Shown here piece after piece: positions 25,101 through 40,100 of a stretch of 64,000 bases of DNA. A program made the translations under genes and the position numbers. The stretch comes from Anopheles merus (Eukaryota; Arthropoda; Insecta; Diptera; Culicidae), in contig NW_024427678.1 in NCBI RefSeq assembly GCF_017562075.2, positions 25,360 through 89,359 on the forward strand, given 5' to 3'. The notes beneath the pieces are model-generated. The model was not told the DNA's origin, made no database searches, and saw nothing but the letters and a program-made list of their open reading frames with translations. Numbering within the stretch: position 1 is the first letter of the stretch; each line of letters begins with the position of its first letter.

Positions 25101-28100
25101 AAGGATCTTGGCGATGAAAAAGTCTCAAAATGGGTCATAGTGCACTATATACGCATGCTAAAATTGATAGGTTTTCCCGAGTAAAATGCATTCAGAGCCC
25201 ATTTACAAGACTATCCGTGAGTTTAATCGTAGAACCCATGTGCGGCTTTAGAAGACCGCTTCAATACCTTTCCAAAACTGTCTTAATCGTCTCGCTAGGA
25301 CACATGGTTACGAAGTTATGGCCATTTGAAGGAATGTCCAACTTTCCCATCCATCCATATGGCCATGGTTGAAATTTTGACGAAAATGCAAGGTCAACCA
25401 TTATCGTTCTTATATCATTGAGGCTTCTTGAATAACCAAACCAAAGCCCTGGAACACAATAATAAGGATCTTGGCGATGAAAAAGTCTCAAAATGGGTCA
25501 TAGTGCACTATATACGCATGCTAAAATTGATAGGTTTTCCCGAGTAAAATGCATTCAGAGCCCATTTACAAGACTATCCGTGAGTTTAATCGTAGAACCC
25601 ATGTGCGGCTTTAGAAGACCGCTTCAATACCTTTCCAAAACTGTCTTAATCGTCTCGCTAGGACACATGGTTACGAAGTTATGGCCATTTGAAGGAATGT
25701 CCAACTTTCCCATCCATCCATATGGCCATGGTTGAAATTTTGACGAAAATGCAAGGTCAACCATTATCGTTCTTATATCATTGAGGCTTCTTGAATAACC
25801 AAACCAAAGCCCTGGAACACAATAATAAGGATCTTGGCGATGAAAAAGTCTCAAAATGGGTCATAGTGCACTATATACGCATGCTAAAATTGATAGGTTT
25901 TCCCGAGTAAAATGCATTCAGAGCCCATTTACAAGACTATCCGTGAGTTTAATCGTAGAACCCATGTGCGGCTTTAGAAGACCGCTTCAATACCTTTCCA
26001 AAACTGTCTTAATCGTCTCGCTAGGACACATGGTTACGAAGTTATGGCCATTTGAAGGAATGTCCAACTTTCCCATCCATCCATATGGCCATGGTTGAAA
26101 TTTTGACGAAAATGCAAGGTCAACCATTATCGTTCTTATATCATTGAGGCTTCTTGAATAACCAAACCAAAGCCCTGGAACACAATAATAAGGATCTTGG
26201 CGATGAAAAAGTCTCAAAATGGGTCATAGTGCACTATATACGCATGCTAAAATTGATAGGTTTTCCCGAGTAAAATGCATTCAGAGCCCATTTACAAGAC
26301 TATCCGTGAGTTTAATCGTAGAACCCATGTGCGGCTTTAGAAGACCGCTTCAATACCTTTCCAAAACTGTCTTAATCGTCTCGCTAGGACACATGGTTAC
26401 GAAGTTATGGCCATTTGAAGGAATGTCCAACTTTCCCATCCATCCATATGGCCATGGTTGAAATTTTGACGAAAATGCAAGGTCAACCATTATCGTTCTT
26501 ATATCATTGAGGCTTCTTGAATAACCAAACCAAAGCCCTGGAACACAATAATAAGGATCTTGGCGATGAAAAAGTCTCAAAATGGGTCATAGTGCACTAT
26601 ATACGCATGCTAAAATTGATAGGTTTTCCCGAGTAAAATGCATTCAGAGCCCATTTACAAGACTATCCGTGAGTTTAATCGTAGAACCCATGTGCGGCTT
26701 TAGAAGACCGCTTCAATACCTTTCCAAAACTGTCTTAATCGTCTCGCTAGGACACATGGTTACGAAGTTATGGCCATTTGAAGGAATGTCCAACTTTCCC
26801 ATCCATCCATATGGCCATGGTTGAAATTTTGACGAAAATGCAAGGTCAACCATTATCGTTCTTATATCATTGAGGCTTCTTGAATAACCAAACCAAAGCC
26901 CTGGAACACAATAATAAGGATCTTGGCGATGAAAAAGTCTCAAAATGGGTCATAGTGCACTATATACGCATGCTAAAATTGATAGGTTTTCCCGAGTAAA
27001 ATGCATTCAGAGCCCATTTACAAGACTATCCGTGAGTTTAATCGTAGAACCCATGTGCGGCTTTAGAAGACCGCTTCAATACCTTTCCAAAACTGTCTTA
27101 ATCGTCTCGCTAGGACACATGGTTACGAAGTTATGGCCATTTGAAGGAATGTCCAACTTTCCCATCCATCCATATGGCCATGGTTGAAATTTTGACGAAA
27201 ATGCAAGGTCAACCATTATCGTTCTTATATCATTGAGGCTTCTTGAATAACCAAACCAAAGCCCTGGAACACAATAATAAGGATCTTGGCGATGAAAAAG
27301 TCTCAAAATGGGTCATAGTGCACTATATACGCATGCTAAAATTGATAGGTTTTCCCGAGTAAAATGCATTCAGAGCCCATTTACAAGACTATCCGTGAGT
27401 TTAATCGTAGAACCCATGTGCGGCTTTAGAAGACCGCTTCAATACCTTTCCAAAACTGTCTTAATCGTCTCGCTAGGACACATGGTTACGAAGTTATGGC
27501 CATTTGAAGGAATGTCCAACTTTCCCATCCATCCATATGGCCATGGTTGAAATTTTGACGAAAATGCAAGGTCAACCATTATCGTTCTTATATCATTGAG
27601 GCTTCTTGAATAACCAAACCAAAGCCCTGGAACACAATAATAAGGATCTTGGCGATGAAAAAGTCTCAAAATGGGTCATAGTGCACTATATACGCATGCT
27701 AAAATTGATAGGTTTTCCCGAGTAAAATGCATTCAGAGCCCATTTACAAGACTATCCGTGAGTTTAATCGTAGAACCCATGTGCGGCTTTAGAAGACCGC
27801 TTCAATACCTTTCCAAAACTGTCTTAATCGTCTCGCTAGGACACATGGTTACGAAGTTATGGCCATTTGAAGGAATGTCCAACTTTCCCATCCATCCATA
27901 TGGCCATGGTTGAAATTTTGACGAAAATGCAAGGTCAACCATTATCGTTCTTATATCATTGAGGCTTCTTGAATAACCAAACCAAAGCCCTGGAACACAA
28001 TAATAAGGATCTTGGCGATGAAAAAGTCTCAAAATGGGTCATAGTGCACTATATACGCATGCTAAAATTGATAGGTTTTCCCGAGTAAAATGCATTCAGA

Positions 28101-31100
28101 GCCCATTTACAAGACTATCCGTGAGTTTAATCGTAGAACCCATGTGCGGCTTTAGAAGACCGCTTCAATACCTTTCCAAAACTGTCTTAATCGTCTCGCT
28201 AGGACACATGGTTACGAAGTTATGGCCATTTGAAGGAATGTCCAACTTTCCCATCCATCCATATGGCCATGGTTGAAATTTTGACGAAAATGCAAGGTCA
28301 ACCATTATCGTTCTTATATCATTGAGGCTTCTTGAATAACCAAACCAAAGCCCTGGAACACAATAATAAGGATCTTGGCGATGAAAAAGTCTCAAAATGG
28401 GTCATAGTGCACTATATACGCATGCTAAAATTGATAGGTTTTCCCGAGTAAAATGCATTCAGAGCCCATTTACAAGACTATCCGTGAGTTTAATCGTAGA
28501 ACCCATGTGCGGCTTTAGAAGACCGCTTCAATACCTTTCCAAAACTGTCTTAATCGTCTCGCTAGGACACATGGTTACGAAGTTATGGCCATTTGAAGGA
28601 ATGTCCAACTTTCCCATCCATCCATATGGCCATGGTTGAAATTTTGACGAAAATGCAAGGTCAACCATTATCGTTCTTATATCATTGAGGCTTCTTGAAT
28701 AACCAAACCAAAGCCCTGGAACACAATAATAAGGATCTTGGCGATGAAAAAGTCTCAAAATGGGTCATAGTGCACTATATACGCATGCTAAAATTGATAG
28801 GTTTTCCCGAGTAAAATGCATTCAGAGCCCATTTACAAGACTATCCGTGAGTTTAATCGTAGAACCCATGTGCGGCTTTAGAAGACCGCTTCAATACCTT
28901 TCCAAAACTGTCTTAATCGTCTCGCTAGGACACATGGTTACGAAGTTATGGCCATTTGAAGGAATGTCCAACTTTCCCATCCATCCATATGGCCATGGTT
29001 GAAATTTTGACGAAAATGCAAGGTCAACCATTATCGTTCTTATATCATTGAGGCTTCTTGAATAACCAAACCAAAGCCCTGGAACACAATAATAAGGATC
29101 TTGGCGATGAAAAAGTCTCAAAATGGGTCATAGTGCACTATATACGCATGCTAAAATTGATAGGTTTTCCCGAGTAAAATGCATTCAGAGCCCATTTACA
29201 AGACTATCCGTGAGTTTAATCGTAGAACCCATGTGCGGCTTTAGAAGACCGCTTCAATACCTTTCCAAAACTGTCTTAATCGTCTCGCTAGGACACATGG
29301 TTACGAAGTTATGGCCATTTGAAGGAATGTCCAACTTTCCCATCCATCCATATGGCCATGGTTGAAATTTTGACGAAAATGCAAGGTCAACCATTATCGT
29401 TCTTATATCATTGAGGCTTCTTGAATAACCAAACCAAAGCCCTGGAACACAATAATAAGGATCTTGGCGATGAAAAAGTCTCAAAATGGGTCATAGTGCA
29501 CTATATACGCATGCTAAAATTGATAGGTTTTCCCGAGTAAAATGCATTCAGAGCCCATTTACAAGACTATCCGTGAGTTTAATCGTAGAACCCATGTGCG
29601 GCTTTAGAAGACCGCTTCAATACCTTTCCAAAACTGTCTTAATCGTCTCGCTAGGACACATGGTTACGAAGTTATGGCCATTTGAAGGAATGTCCAACTT
29701 TCCCATCCATCCATATGGCCATGGTTGAAATTTTGACGAAAATGCAAGGTCAACCATTATCGTTCTTATATCATTGAGGCTTCTTGAATAACCAAACCAA
29801 AGCCCTGGAACACAATAATAAGGATCTTGGCGATGAAAAAGTCTCAAAATGGGTCATAGTGCACTATATACGCATGCTAAAATTGATAGGTTTTCCCGAG
29901 TAAAATGCATTCAGAGCCCATTTACAAGACTATCCGTGAGTTTAATCGTAGAACCCATGTGCGGCTTTAGAAGACCGCTTCAATACCTTTCCAAAACTGT
30001 CTTAATCGTCTCGCTAGGACACATGGTTACGAAGTTATGGCCATTTGAAGGAATGTCCAACTTTCCCATCCATCCATATGGCCATGGTTGAAATTTTGAC
30101 GAAAATGCAAGGTCAACCATTATCGTTCTTATATCATTGAGGCTTCTTGAATAACCAAACCAAAGCCCTGGAACACAATAATAAGGATCTTGGCGATGAA
30201 AAAGTCTCAAAATGGGTCATAGTGCACTATATACGCATGCTAAAATTGATAGGTTTTCCCGAGTAAAATGCATTCAGAGCCCATTTACAAGACTATCCGT
30301 GAGTTTAATCGTAGAACCCATGTGCGGCTTTAGAAGACCGCTTCAATACCTTTCCAAAACTGTCTTAATCGTCTCGCTAGGACACATGGTTACGAAGTTA
30401 TGGCCATTTGAAGGAATGTCCAACTTTCCCATCCATCCATATGGCCATGGTTGAAATTTTGACGAAAATGCAAGGTCAACCATTATCGTTCTTATATCAT
30501 TGAGGCTTCTTGAATAACCAAACCAAAGCCCTGGAACACAATAATAAGGATCTTGGCGATGAAAAAGTCTCAAAATGGGTCATAGTGCACTATATACGCA
30601 TGCTAAAATTGATAGGTTTTCCCGAGTAAAATGCATTCAGAGCCCATTTACAAGACTATCCGTGAGTTTAATCGTAGAACCCATGTGCGGCTTTAGAAGA
30701 CCGCTTCAATACCTTTCCAAAACTGTCTTAATCGTCTCGCTAGGACACATGGTTACGAAGTTATGGCCATTTGAAGGAATGTCCAACTTTCCCATCCATC
30801 CATATGGCCATGGTTGAAATTTTGACGAAAATGCAAGGTCAACCATTATCGTTCTTATATCATTGAGGCTTCTTGAATAACCAAACCAAAGCCCTGGAAC
30901 ACAATAATAAGGATCTTGGCGATGAAAAAGTCTCAAAATGGGTCATAGTGCACTATATACGCATGCTAAAATTGATAGGTTTTCCCGAGTAAAATGCATT
31001 CAGAGCCCATTTACAAGACTATCCGTGAGTTTAATCGTAGAACCCATGTGCGGCTTTAGAAGACCGCTTCAATACCTTTCCAAAACTGTCTTAATCGTCT

Positions 31101-34100
31101 CGCTAGGACACATGGTTACGAAGTTATGGCCATTTGAAGGAATGTCCAACTTTCCCATCCATCCATATGGCCATGGTTGAAATTTTGACGAAAATGCAAG
31201 GTCAACCATTATCGTTCTTATATCATTGAGGCTTCTTGAATAACCAAACCAAAGCCCTGGAACACAATAATAAGGATCTTGGCGATGAAAAAGTCTCAAA
31301 ATGGGTCATAGTGCACTATATACGCATGCTAAAATTGATAGGTTTTCCCGAGTAAAATGCATTCAGAGCCCATTTACAAGACTATCCGTGAGTTTAATCG
31401 TAGAACCCATGTGCGGCTTTAGAAGACCGCTTCAATACCTTTCCAAAACTGTCTTAATCGTCTCGCTAGGACACATGGTTACGAAGTTATGGCCATTTGA
31501 AGGAATGTCCAACTTTCCCATCCATCCATATGGCCATGGTTGAAATTTTGACGAAAATGCAAGGTCAACCATTATCGTTCTTATATCATTGAGGCTTCTT
31601 GAATAACCAAACCAAAGCCCTGGAACACAATAATAAGGATCTTGGCGATGAAAAAGTCTCAAAATGGGTCATAGTGCACTATATACGCATGCTAAAATTG
31701 ATAGGTTTTCCCGAGTAAAATGCATTCAGAGCCCATTTACAAGACTATCCGTGAGTTTAATCGTAGAACCCATGTGCGGCTTTAGAAGACCGCTTCAATA
31801 CCTTTCCAAAACTGTCTTAATCGTCTCGCTAGGACACATGGTTACGAAGTTATGGCCATTTGAAGGAATGTCCAACTTTCCCATCCATCCATATGGCCAT
31901 GGTTGAAATTTTGACGAAAATGCAAGGTCAACCATTATCGTTCTTATATCATTGAGGCTTCTTGAATAACCAAACCAAAGCCCTGGAACACAATAATAAG
32001 GATCTTGGCGATGAAAAAGTCTCAAAATGGGTCATAGTGCACTATATACGCATGCTAAAATTGATAGGTTTTCCCGAGTAAAATGCATTCAGAGCCCATT
32101 TACAAGACTATCCGTGAGTTTAATCGTAGAACCCATGTGCGGCTTTAGAAGACCGCTTCAATACCTTTCCAAAACTGTCTTAATCGTCTCGCTAGGACAC
32201 ATGGTTACGAAGTTATGGCCATTTGAAGGAATGTCCAACTTTCCCATCCATCCATATGGCCATGGTTGAAATTTTGACGAAAATGCAAGGTCAACCATTA
32301 TCGTTCTTATATCATTGAGGCTTCTTGAATAACCAAACCAAAGCCCTGGAACACAATAATAAGGATCTTGGCGATGAAAAAGTCTCAAAATGGGTCATAG
32401 TGCACTATATACGCATGCTAAAATTGATAGGTTTTCCCGAGTAAAATGCATTCAGAGCCCATTTACAAGACTATCCGTGAGTTTAATCGTAGAACCCATG
32501 TGCGGCTTTAGAAGACCGCTTCAATACCTTTCCAAAACTGTCTTAATCGTCTCGCTAGGACACATGGTTACGAAGTTATGGCCATTTGAAGGAATGTCCA
32601 ACTTTCCCATCCATCCATATGGCCATGGTTGAAATTTTGACGAAAATGCAAGGTCAACCATTATCGTTCTTATATCATTGAGGCTTCTTGAATAACCAAA
32701 CCAAAGCCCTGGAACACAATAATAAGGATCTTGGCGATGAAAAAGTCTCAAAATGGGTCATAGTGCACTATATACGCATGCTAAAATTGATAGGTTTTCC
32801 CGAGTAAAATGCATTCAGAGCCCATTTACAAGACTATCCGTGAGTTTAATCGTAGAACCCATGTGCGGCTTTAGAAGACCGCTTCAATACCTTTCCAAAA
32901 CTGTCTTAATCGTCTCGCTAGGACACATGGTTACGAAGTTATGGCCATTTGAAGGAATGTCCAACTTTCCCATCCATCCATATGGCCATGGTTGAAATTT
33001 TGACGAAAATGCAAGGTCAACCATTATCGTTCTTATATCATTGAGGCTTCTTGAATAACCAAACCAAAGCCCTGGAACACAATAATAAGGATCTTGGCGA
33101 TGAAAAAGTCTCAAAATGGGTCATAGTGCACTATATACGCATGCTAAAATTGATAGGTTTTCCCGAGTAAAATGCATTCAGAGCCCATTTACAAGACTAT
33201 CCGTGAGTTTAATCGTAGAACCCATGTGCGGCTTTAGAAGACCGCTTCAATACCTTTCCAAAACTGTCTTAATCGTCTCGCTAGGACACATGGTTACGAA
33301 GTTATGGCCATTTGAAGGAATGTCCAACTTTCCCATCCATCCATATGGCCATGGTTGAAATTTTGACGAAAATGCAAGGTCAACCATTATCGTTCTTATA
33401 TCATTGAGGCTTCTTGAATAACCAAACCAAAGCCCTGGAACACAATAATAAGGATCTTGGCGATGAAAAAGTCTCAAAATGGGTCATAGTGCACTATATA
33501 CGCATGCTAAAATTGATAGGTTTTCCCGAGTAAAATGCATTCAGAGCCCATTTACAAGACTATCCGTGAGTTTAATCGTAGAACCCATGTGCGGCTTTAG
33601 AAGACCGCTTCAATACCTTTCCAAAACTGTCTTAATCGTCTCGCTAGGACACATGGTTACGAAGTTATGGCCATTTGAAGGAATGTCCAACTTTCCCATC
33701 CATCCATATGGCCATGGTTGAAATTTTGACGAAAATGCAAGGTCAACCATTATCGTTCTTATATCATTGAGGCTTCTTGAATAACCAAACCAAAGCCCTG
33801 GAACACAATAATAAGGATCTTGGCGATGAAAAAGTCTCAAAATGGGTCATAGTGCACTATATACGCATGCTAAAATTGATAGGTTTTCCCGAGTAAAATG
33901 CATTCAGAGCCCATTTACAAGACTATCCGTGAGTTTAATCGTAGAACCCATGTGCGGCTTTAGAAGACCGCTTCAATACCTTTCCAAAACTGTCTTAATC
34001 GTCTCGCTAGGACACATGGTTACGAAGTTATGGCCATTTGAAGGAATGTCCAACTTTCCCATCCATCCATATGGCCATGGTTGAAATTTTGACGAAAATG

Positions 34101-37100
34101 CAAGGTCAACCATTATCGTTCTTATATCATTGAGGCTTCTTGAATAACCAAACCAAAGCCCTGGAACACAATAATAAGGATCTTGGCGATGAAAAAGTCT
34201 CAAAATGGGTCATAGTGCACTATATACGCATGCTAAAATTGATAGGTTTTCCCGAGTAAAATGCATTCAGAGCCCATTTACAAGACTATCCGTGAGTTTA
34301 ATCGTAGAACCCATGTGCGGCTTTAGAAGACCGCTTCAATACCTTTCCAAAACTGTCTTAATCGTCTCGCTAGGACACATGGTTACGAAGTTATGGCCAT
34401 TTGAAGGAATGTCCAACTTTCCCATCCATCCATATGGCCATGGTTGAAATTTTGACGAAAATGCAAGGTCAACCATTATCGTTCTTATATCATTGAGGCT
34501 TCTTGAATAACCAAACCAAAGCCCTGGAACACAATAATAAGGATCTTGGCGATGAAAAAGTCTCAAAATGGGTCATAGTGCACTATATACGCATGCTAAA
34601 ATTGATAGGTTTTCCCGAGTAAAATGCATTCAGAGCCCATTTACAAGACTATCCGTGAGTTTAATCGTAGAACCCATGTGCGGCTTTAGAAGACCGCTTC
34701 AATACCTTTCCAAAACTGTCTTAATCGTCTCGCTAGGACACATGGTTACGAAGTTATGGCCATTTGAAGGAATGTCCAACTTTCCCATCCATCCATATGG
34801 CCATGGTTGAAATTTTGACGAAAATGCAAGGTCAACCATTATCGTTCTTATATCATTGAGGCTTCTTGAATAACCAAACCAAAGCCCTGGAACACAATAA
34901 TAAGGATCTTGGCGATGAAAAAGTCTCAAAATGGGTCATAGTGCACTATATACGCATGCTAAAATTGATAGGTTTTCCCGAGTAAAATGCATTCAGAGCC
35001 CATTTACAAGACTATCCGTGAGTTTAATCGTAGAACCCATGTGCGGCTTTAGAAGACCGCTTCAATACCTTTCCAAAACTGTCTTAATCGTCTCGCTAGG
35101 ACACATGGTTACGAAGTTATGGCCATTTGAAGGAATGTCCAACTTTCCCATCCATCCATATGGCCATGGTTGAAATTTTGACGAAAATGCAAGGTCAACC
35201 ATTATCGTTCTTATATCATTGAGGCTTCTTGAATAACCAAACCAAAGCCCTGGAACACAATAATAAGGATCTTGGCGATGAAAAAGTCTCAAAATGGGTC
35301 ATAGTGCACTATATACGCATGCTAAAATTGATAGGTTTTCCCGAGTAAAATGCATTCAGAGCCCATTTACAAGACTATCCGTGAGTTTAATCGTAGAACC
35401 CATGTGCGGCTTTAGAAGACCGCTTCAATACCTTTCCAAAACTGTCTTAATCGTCTCGCTAGGACACATGGTTACGAAGTTATGGCCATTTGAAGGAATG
35501 TCCAACTTTCCCATCCATCCATATGGCCATGGTTGAAATTTTGACGAAAATGCAAGGTCAACCATTATCGTTCTTATATCATTGAGGCTTCTTGAATAAC
35601 CAAACCAAAGCCCTGGAACACAATAATAAGGATCTTGGCGATGAAAAAGTCTCAAAATGGGTCATAGTGCACTATATACGCATGCTAAAATTGATAGGTT
35701 TTCCCGAGTAAAATGCATTCAGAGCCCATTTACAAGACTATCCGTGAGTTTAATCGTAGAACCCATGTGCGGCTTTAGAAGACCGCTTCAATACCTTTCC
35801 AAAACTGTCTTAATCGTCTCGCTAGGACACATGGTTACGAAGTTATGGCCATTTGAAGGAATGTCCAACTTTCCCATCCATCCATATGGCCATGGTTGAA
35901 ATTTTGACGAAAATGCAAGGTCAACCATTATCGTTCTTATATCATTGAGGCTTCTTGAATAACCAAACCAAAGCCCTGGAACACAATAATAAGGATCTTG
36001 GCGATGAAAAAGTCTCAAAATGGGTCATAGTGCACTATATACGCATGCTAAAATTGATAGGTTTTCCCGAGTAAAATGCATTCAGAGCCCATTTACAAGA
36101 CTATCCGTGAGTTTAATCGTAGAACCCATGTGCGGCTTTAGAAGACCGCTTCAATACCTTTCCAAAACTGTCTTAATCGTCTCGCTAGGACACATGGTTA
36201 CGAAGTTATGGCCATTTGAAGGAATGTCCAACTTTCCCATCCATCCATATGGCCATGGTTGAAATTTTGACGAAAATGCAAGGTCAACCATTATCGTTCT
36301 TATATCATTGAGGCTTCTTGAATAACCAAACCAAAGCCCTGGAACACAATAATAAGGATCTTGGCGATGAAAAAGTCTCAAAATGGGTCATAGTGCACTA
36401 TATACGCATGCTAAAATTGATAGGTTTTCCCGAGTAAAATGCATTCAGAGCCCATTTACAAGACTATCCGTGAGTTTAATCGTAGAACCCATGTGCGGCT
36501 TTAGAAGACCGCTTCAATACCTTTCCAAAACTGTCTTAATCGTCTCGCTAGGACACATGGTTACGAAGTTATGGCCATTTGAAGGAATGTCCAACTTTCC
36601 CATCCATCCATATGGCCATGGTTGAAATTTTGACGAAAATGCAAGGTCAACCATTATCGTTCTTATATCATTGAGGCTTCTTGAATAACCAAACCAAAGC
36701 CCTGGAACACAATAATAAGGATCTTGGCGATGAAAAAGTCTCAAAATGGGTCATAGTGCACTATATACGCATGCTAAAATTGATAGGTTTTCCCGAGTAA
36801 AATGCATTCAGAGCCCATTTACAAGACTATCCGTGAGTTTAATCGTAGAACCCATGTGCGGCTTTAGAAGACCGCTTCAATACCTTTCCAAAACTGTCTT
36901 AATCGTCTCGCTAGGACACATGGTTACGAAGTTATGGCCATTTGAAGGAATGTCCAACTTTCCCATCCATCCATATGGCCATGGTTGAAATTTTGACGAA
37001 AATGCAAGGTCAACCATTATCGTTCTTATATCATTGAGGCTTCTTGAATAACCAAACCAAAGCCCTGGAACACAATAATAAGGATCTTGGCGATGAAAAA

Positions 37101-40100
37101 GTCTCAAAATGGGTCATAGTGCACTATATACGCATGCTAAAATTGATAGGTTTTCCCGAGTAAAATGCATTCAGAGCCCATTTACAAGACTATCCGTGAG
37201 TTTAATCGTAGAACCCATGTGCGGCTTTAGAAGACCGCTTCAATACCTTTCCAAAACTGTCTTAATCGTCTCGCTAGGACACATGGTTACGAAGTTATGG
37301 CCATTTGAAGGAATGTCCAACTTTCCCATCCATCCATATGGCCATGGTTGAAATTTTGACGAAAATGCAAGGTCAACCATTATCGTTCTTATATCATTGA
37401 GGCTTCTTGAATAACCAAACCAAAGCCCTGGAACACAATAATAAGGATCTTGGCGATGAAAAAGTCTCAAAATGGGTCATAGTGCACTATATACGCATGC
37501 TAAAATTGATAGGTTTTCCCGAGTAAAATGCATTCAGAGCCCATTTACAAGACTATCCGTGAGTTTAATCGTAGAACCCATGTGCGGCTTTAGAAGACCG
37601 CTTCAATACCTTTCCAAAACTGTCTTAATCGTCTCGCTAGGACACATGGTTACGAAGTTATGGCCATTTGAAGGAATGTCCAACTTTCCCATCCATCCAT
37701 ATGGCCATGGTTGAAATTTTGACGAAAATGCAAGGTCAACCATTATCGTTCTTATATCATTGAGGCTTCTTGAATAACCAAACCAAAGCCCTGGAACACA
37801 ATAATAAGGATCTTGGCGATGAAAAAGTCTCAAAATGGGTCATAGTGCACTATATACGCATGCTAAAATTGATAGGTTTTCCCGAGTAAAATGCATTCAG
37901 AGCCCATTTACAAGACTATCCGTGAGTTTAATCGTAGAACCCATGTGCGGCTTTAGAAGACCGCTTCAATACCTTTCCAAAACTGTCTTAATCGTCTCGC
38001 TAGGACACATGGTTACGAAGTTATGGCCATTTGAAGGAATGTCCAACTTTCCCATCCATCCATATGGCCATGGTTGAAATTTTGACGAAAATGCAAGGTC
38101 AACCATTATCGTTCTTATATCATTGAGGCTTCTTGAATAACCAAACCAAAGCCCTGGAACACAATAATAAGGATCTTGGCGATGAAAAAGTCTCAAAATG
38201 GGTCATAGTGCACTATATACGCATGCTAAAATTGATAGGTTTTCCCGAGTAAAATGCATTCAGAGCCCATTTACAAGACTATCCGTGAGTTTAATCGTAG
38301 AACCCATGTGCGGCTTTAGAAGACCGCTTCAATACCTTTCCAAAACTGTCTTAATCGTCTCGCTAGGACACATGGTTACGAAGTTATGGCCATTTGAAGG
38401 AATGTCCAACTTTCCCATCCATCCATATGGCCATGGTTGAAATTTTGACGAAAATGCAAGGTCAACCATTATCGTTCTTATATCATTGAGGCTTCTTGAA
38501 TAACCAAACCAAAGCCCTGGAACACAATAATAAGGATCTTGGCGATGAAAAAGTCTCAAAATGGGTCATAGTGCACTATATACGCATGCTAAAATTGATA
38601 GGTTTTCCCGAGTAAAATGCATTCAGAGCCCATTTACAAGACTATCCGTGAGTTTAATCGTAGAACCCATGTGCGGCTTTAGAAGACCGCTTCAATACCT
38701 TTCCAAAACTGTCTTAATCGTCTCGCTAGGACACATGGTTACGAAGTTATGGCCATTTGAAGGAATGTCCAACTTTCCCATCCATCCATATGGCCATGGT
38801 TGAAATTTTGACGAAAATGCAAGGTCAACCATTATCGTTCTTATATCATTGAGGCTTCTTGAATAACCAAACCAAAGCCCTGGAACACAATAATAAGGAT
38901 CTTGGCGATGAAAAAGTCTCAAAATGGGTCATAGTGCACTATATACGCATGCTAAAATTGATAGGTTTTCCCGAGTAAAATGCATTCAGAGCCCATTTAC
39001 AAGACTATCCGTGAGTTTAATCGTAGAACCCATGTGCGGCTTTAGAAGACCGCTTCAATACCTTTCCAAAACTGTCTTAATCGTCTCGCTAGGACACATG
39101 GTTACGAAGTTATGGCCATTTGAAGGAATGTCCAACTTTCCCATCCATCCATATGGCCATGGTTGAAATTTTGACGAAAATGCAAGGTCAACCATTATCG
39201 TTCTTATATCATTGAGGCTTCTTGAATAACCAAACCAAAGCCCTGGAACACAATAATAAGGATCTTGGCGATGAAAAAGTCTCAAAATGGGTCATAGTGC
39301 ACTATATACGCATGCTAAAATTGATAGGTTTTCCCGAGTAAAATGCATTCAGAGCCCATTTACAAGACTATCCGTGAGTTTAATCGTAGAACCCATGTGC
39401 GGCTTTAGAAGACCGCTTCAATACCTTTCCAAAACTGTCTTAATCGTCTCGCTAGGACACATGGTTACGAAGTTATGGCCATTTGAAGGAATGTCCAACT
39501 TTCCCATCCATCCATATGGCCATGGTTGAAATTTTGACGAAAATGCAAGGTCAACCATTATCGTTCTTATATCATTGAGGCTTCTTGAATAACCAAACCA
39601 AAGCCCTGGAACACAATAATAAGGATCTTGGCGATGAAAAAGTCTCAAAATGGGTCATAGTGCACTATATACGCATGCTAAAATTGATAGGTTTTCCCGA
39701 GTAAAATGCATTCAGAGCCCATTTACAAGACTATCCGTGAGTTTAATCGTAGAACCCATGTGCGGCTTTAGAAGACCGCTTCAATACCTTTCCAAAACTG
39801 TCTTAATCGTCTCGCTAGGACACATGGTTACGAAGTTATGGCCATTTGAAGGAATGTCCAACTTTCCCATCCATCCATATGGCCATGGTTGAAATTTTGA
39901 CGAAAATGCAAGGTCAACCATTATCGTTCTTATATCATTGAGGCTTCTTGAATAACCAAACCAAAGCCCTGGAACACAATAATAAGGATCTTGGCGATGA
40001 AAAAGTCTCAAAATGGGTCATAGTGCACTATATACGCATGCTAAAATTGATAGGTTTTCCCGAGTAAAATGCATTCAGAGCCCATTTACAAGACTATCCG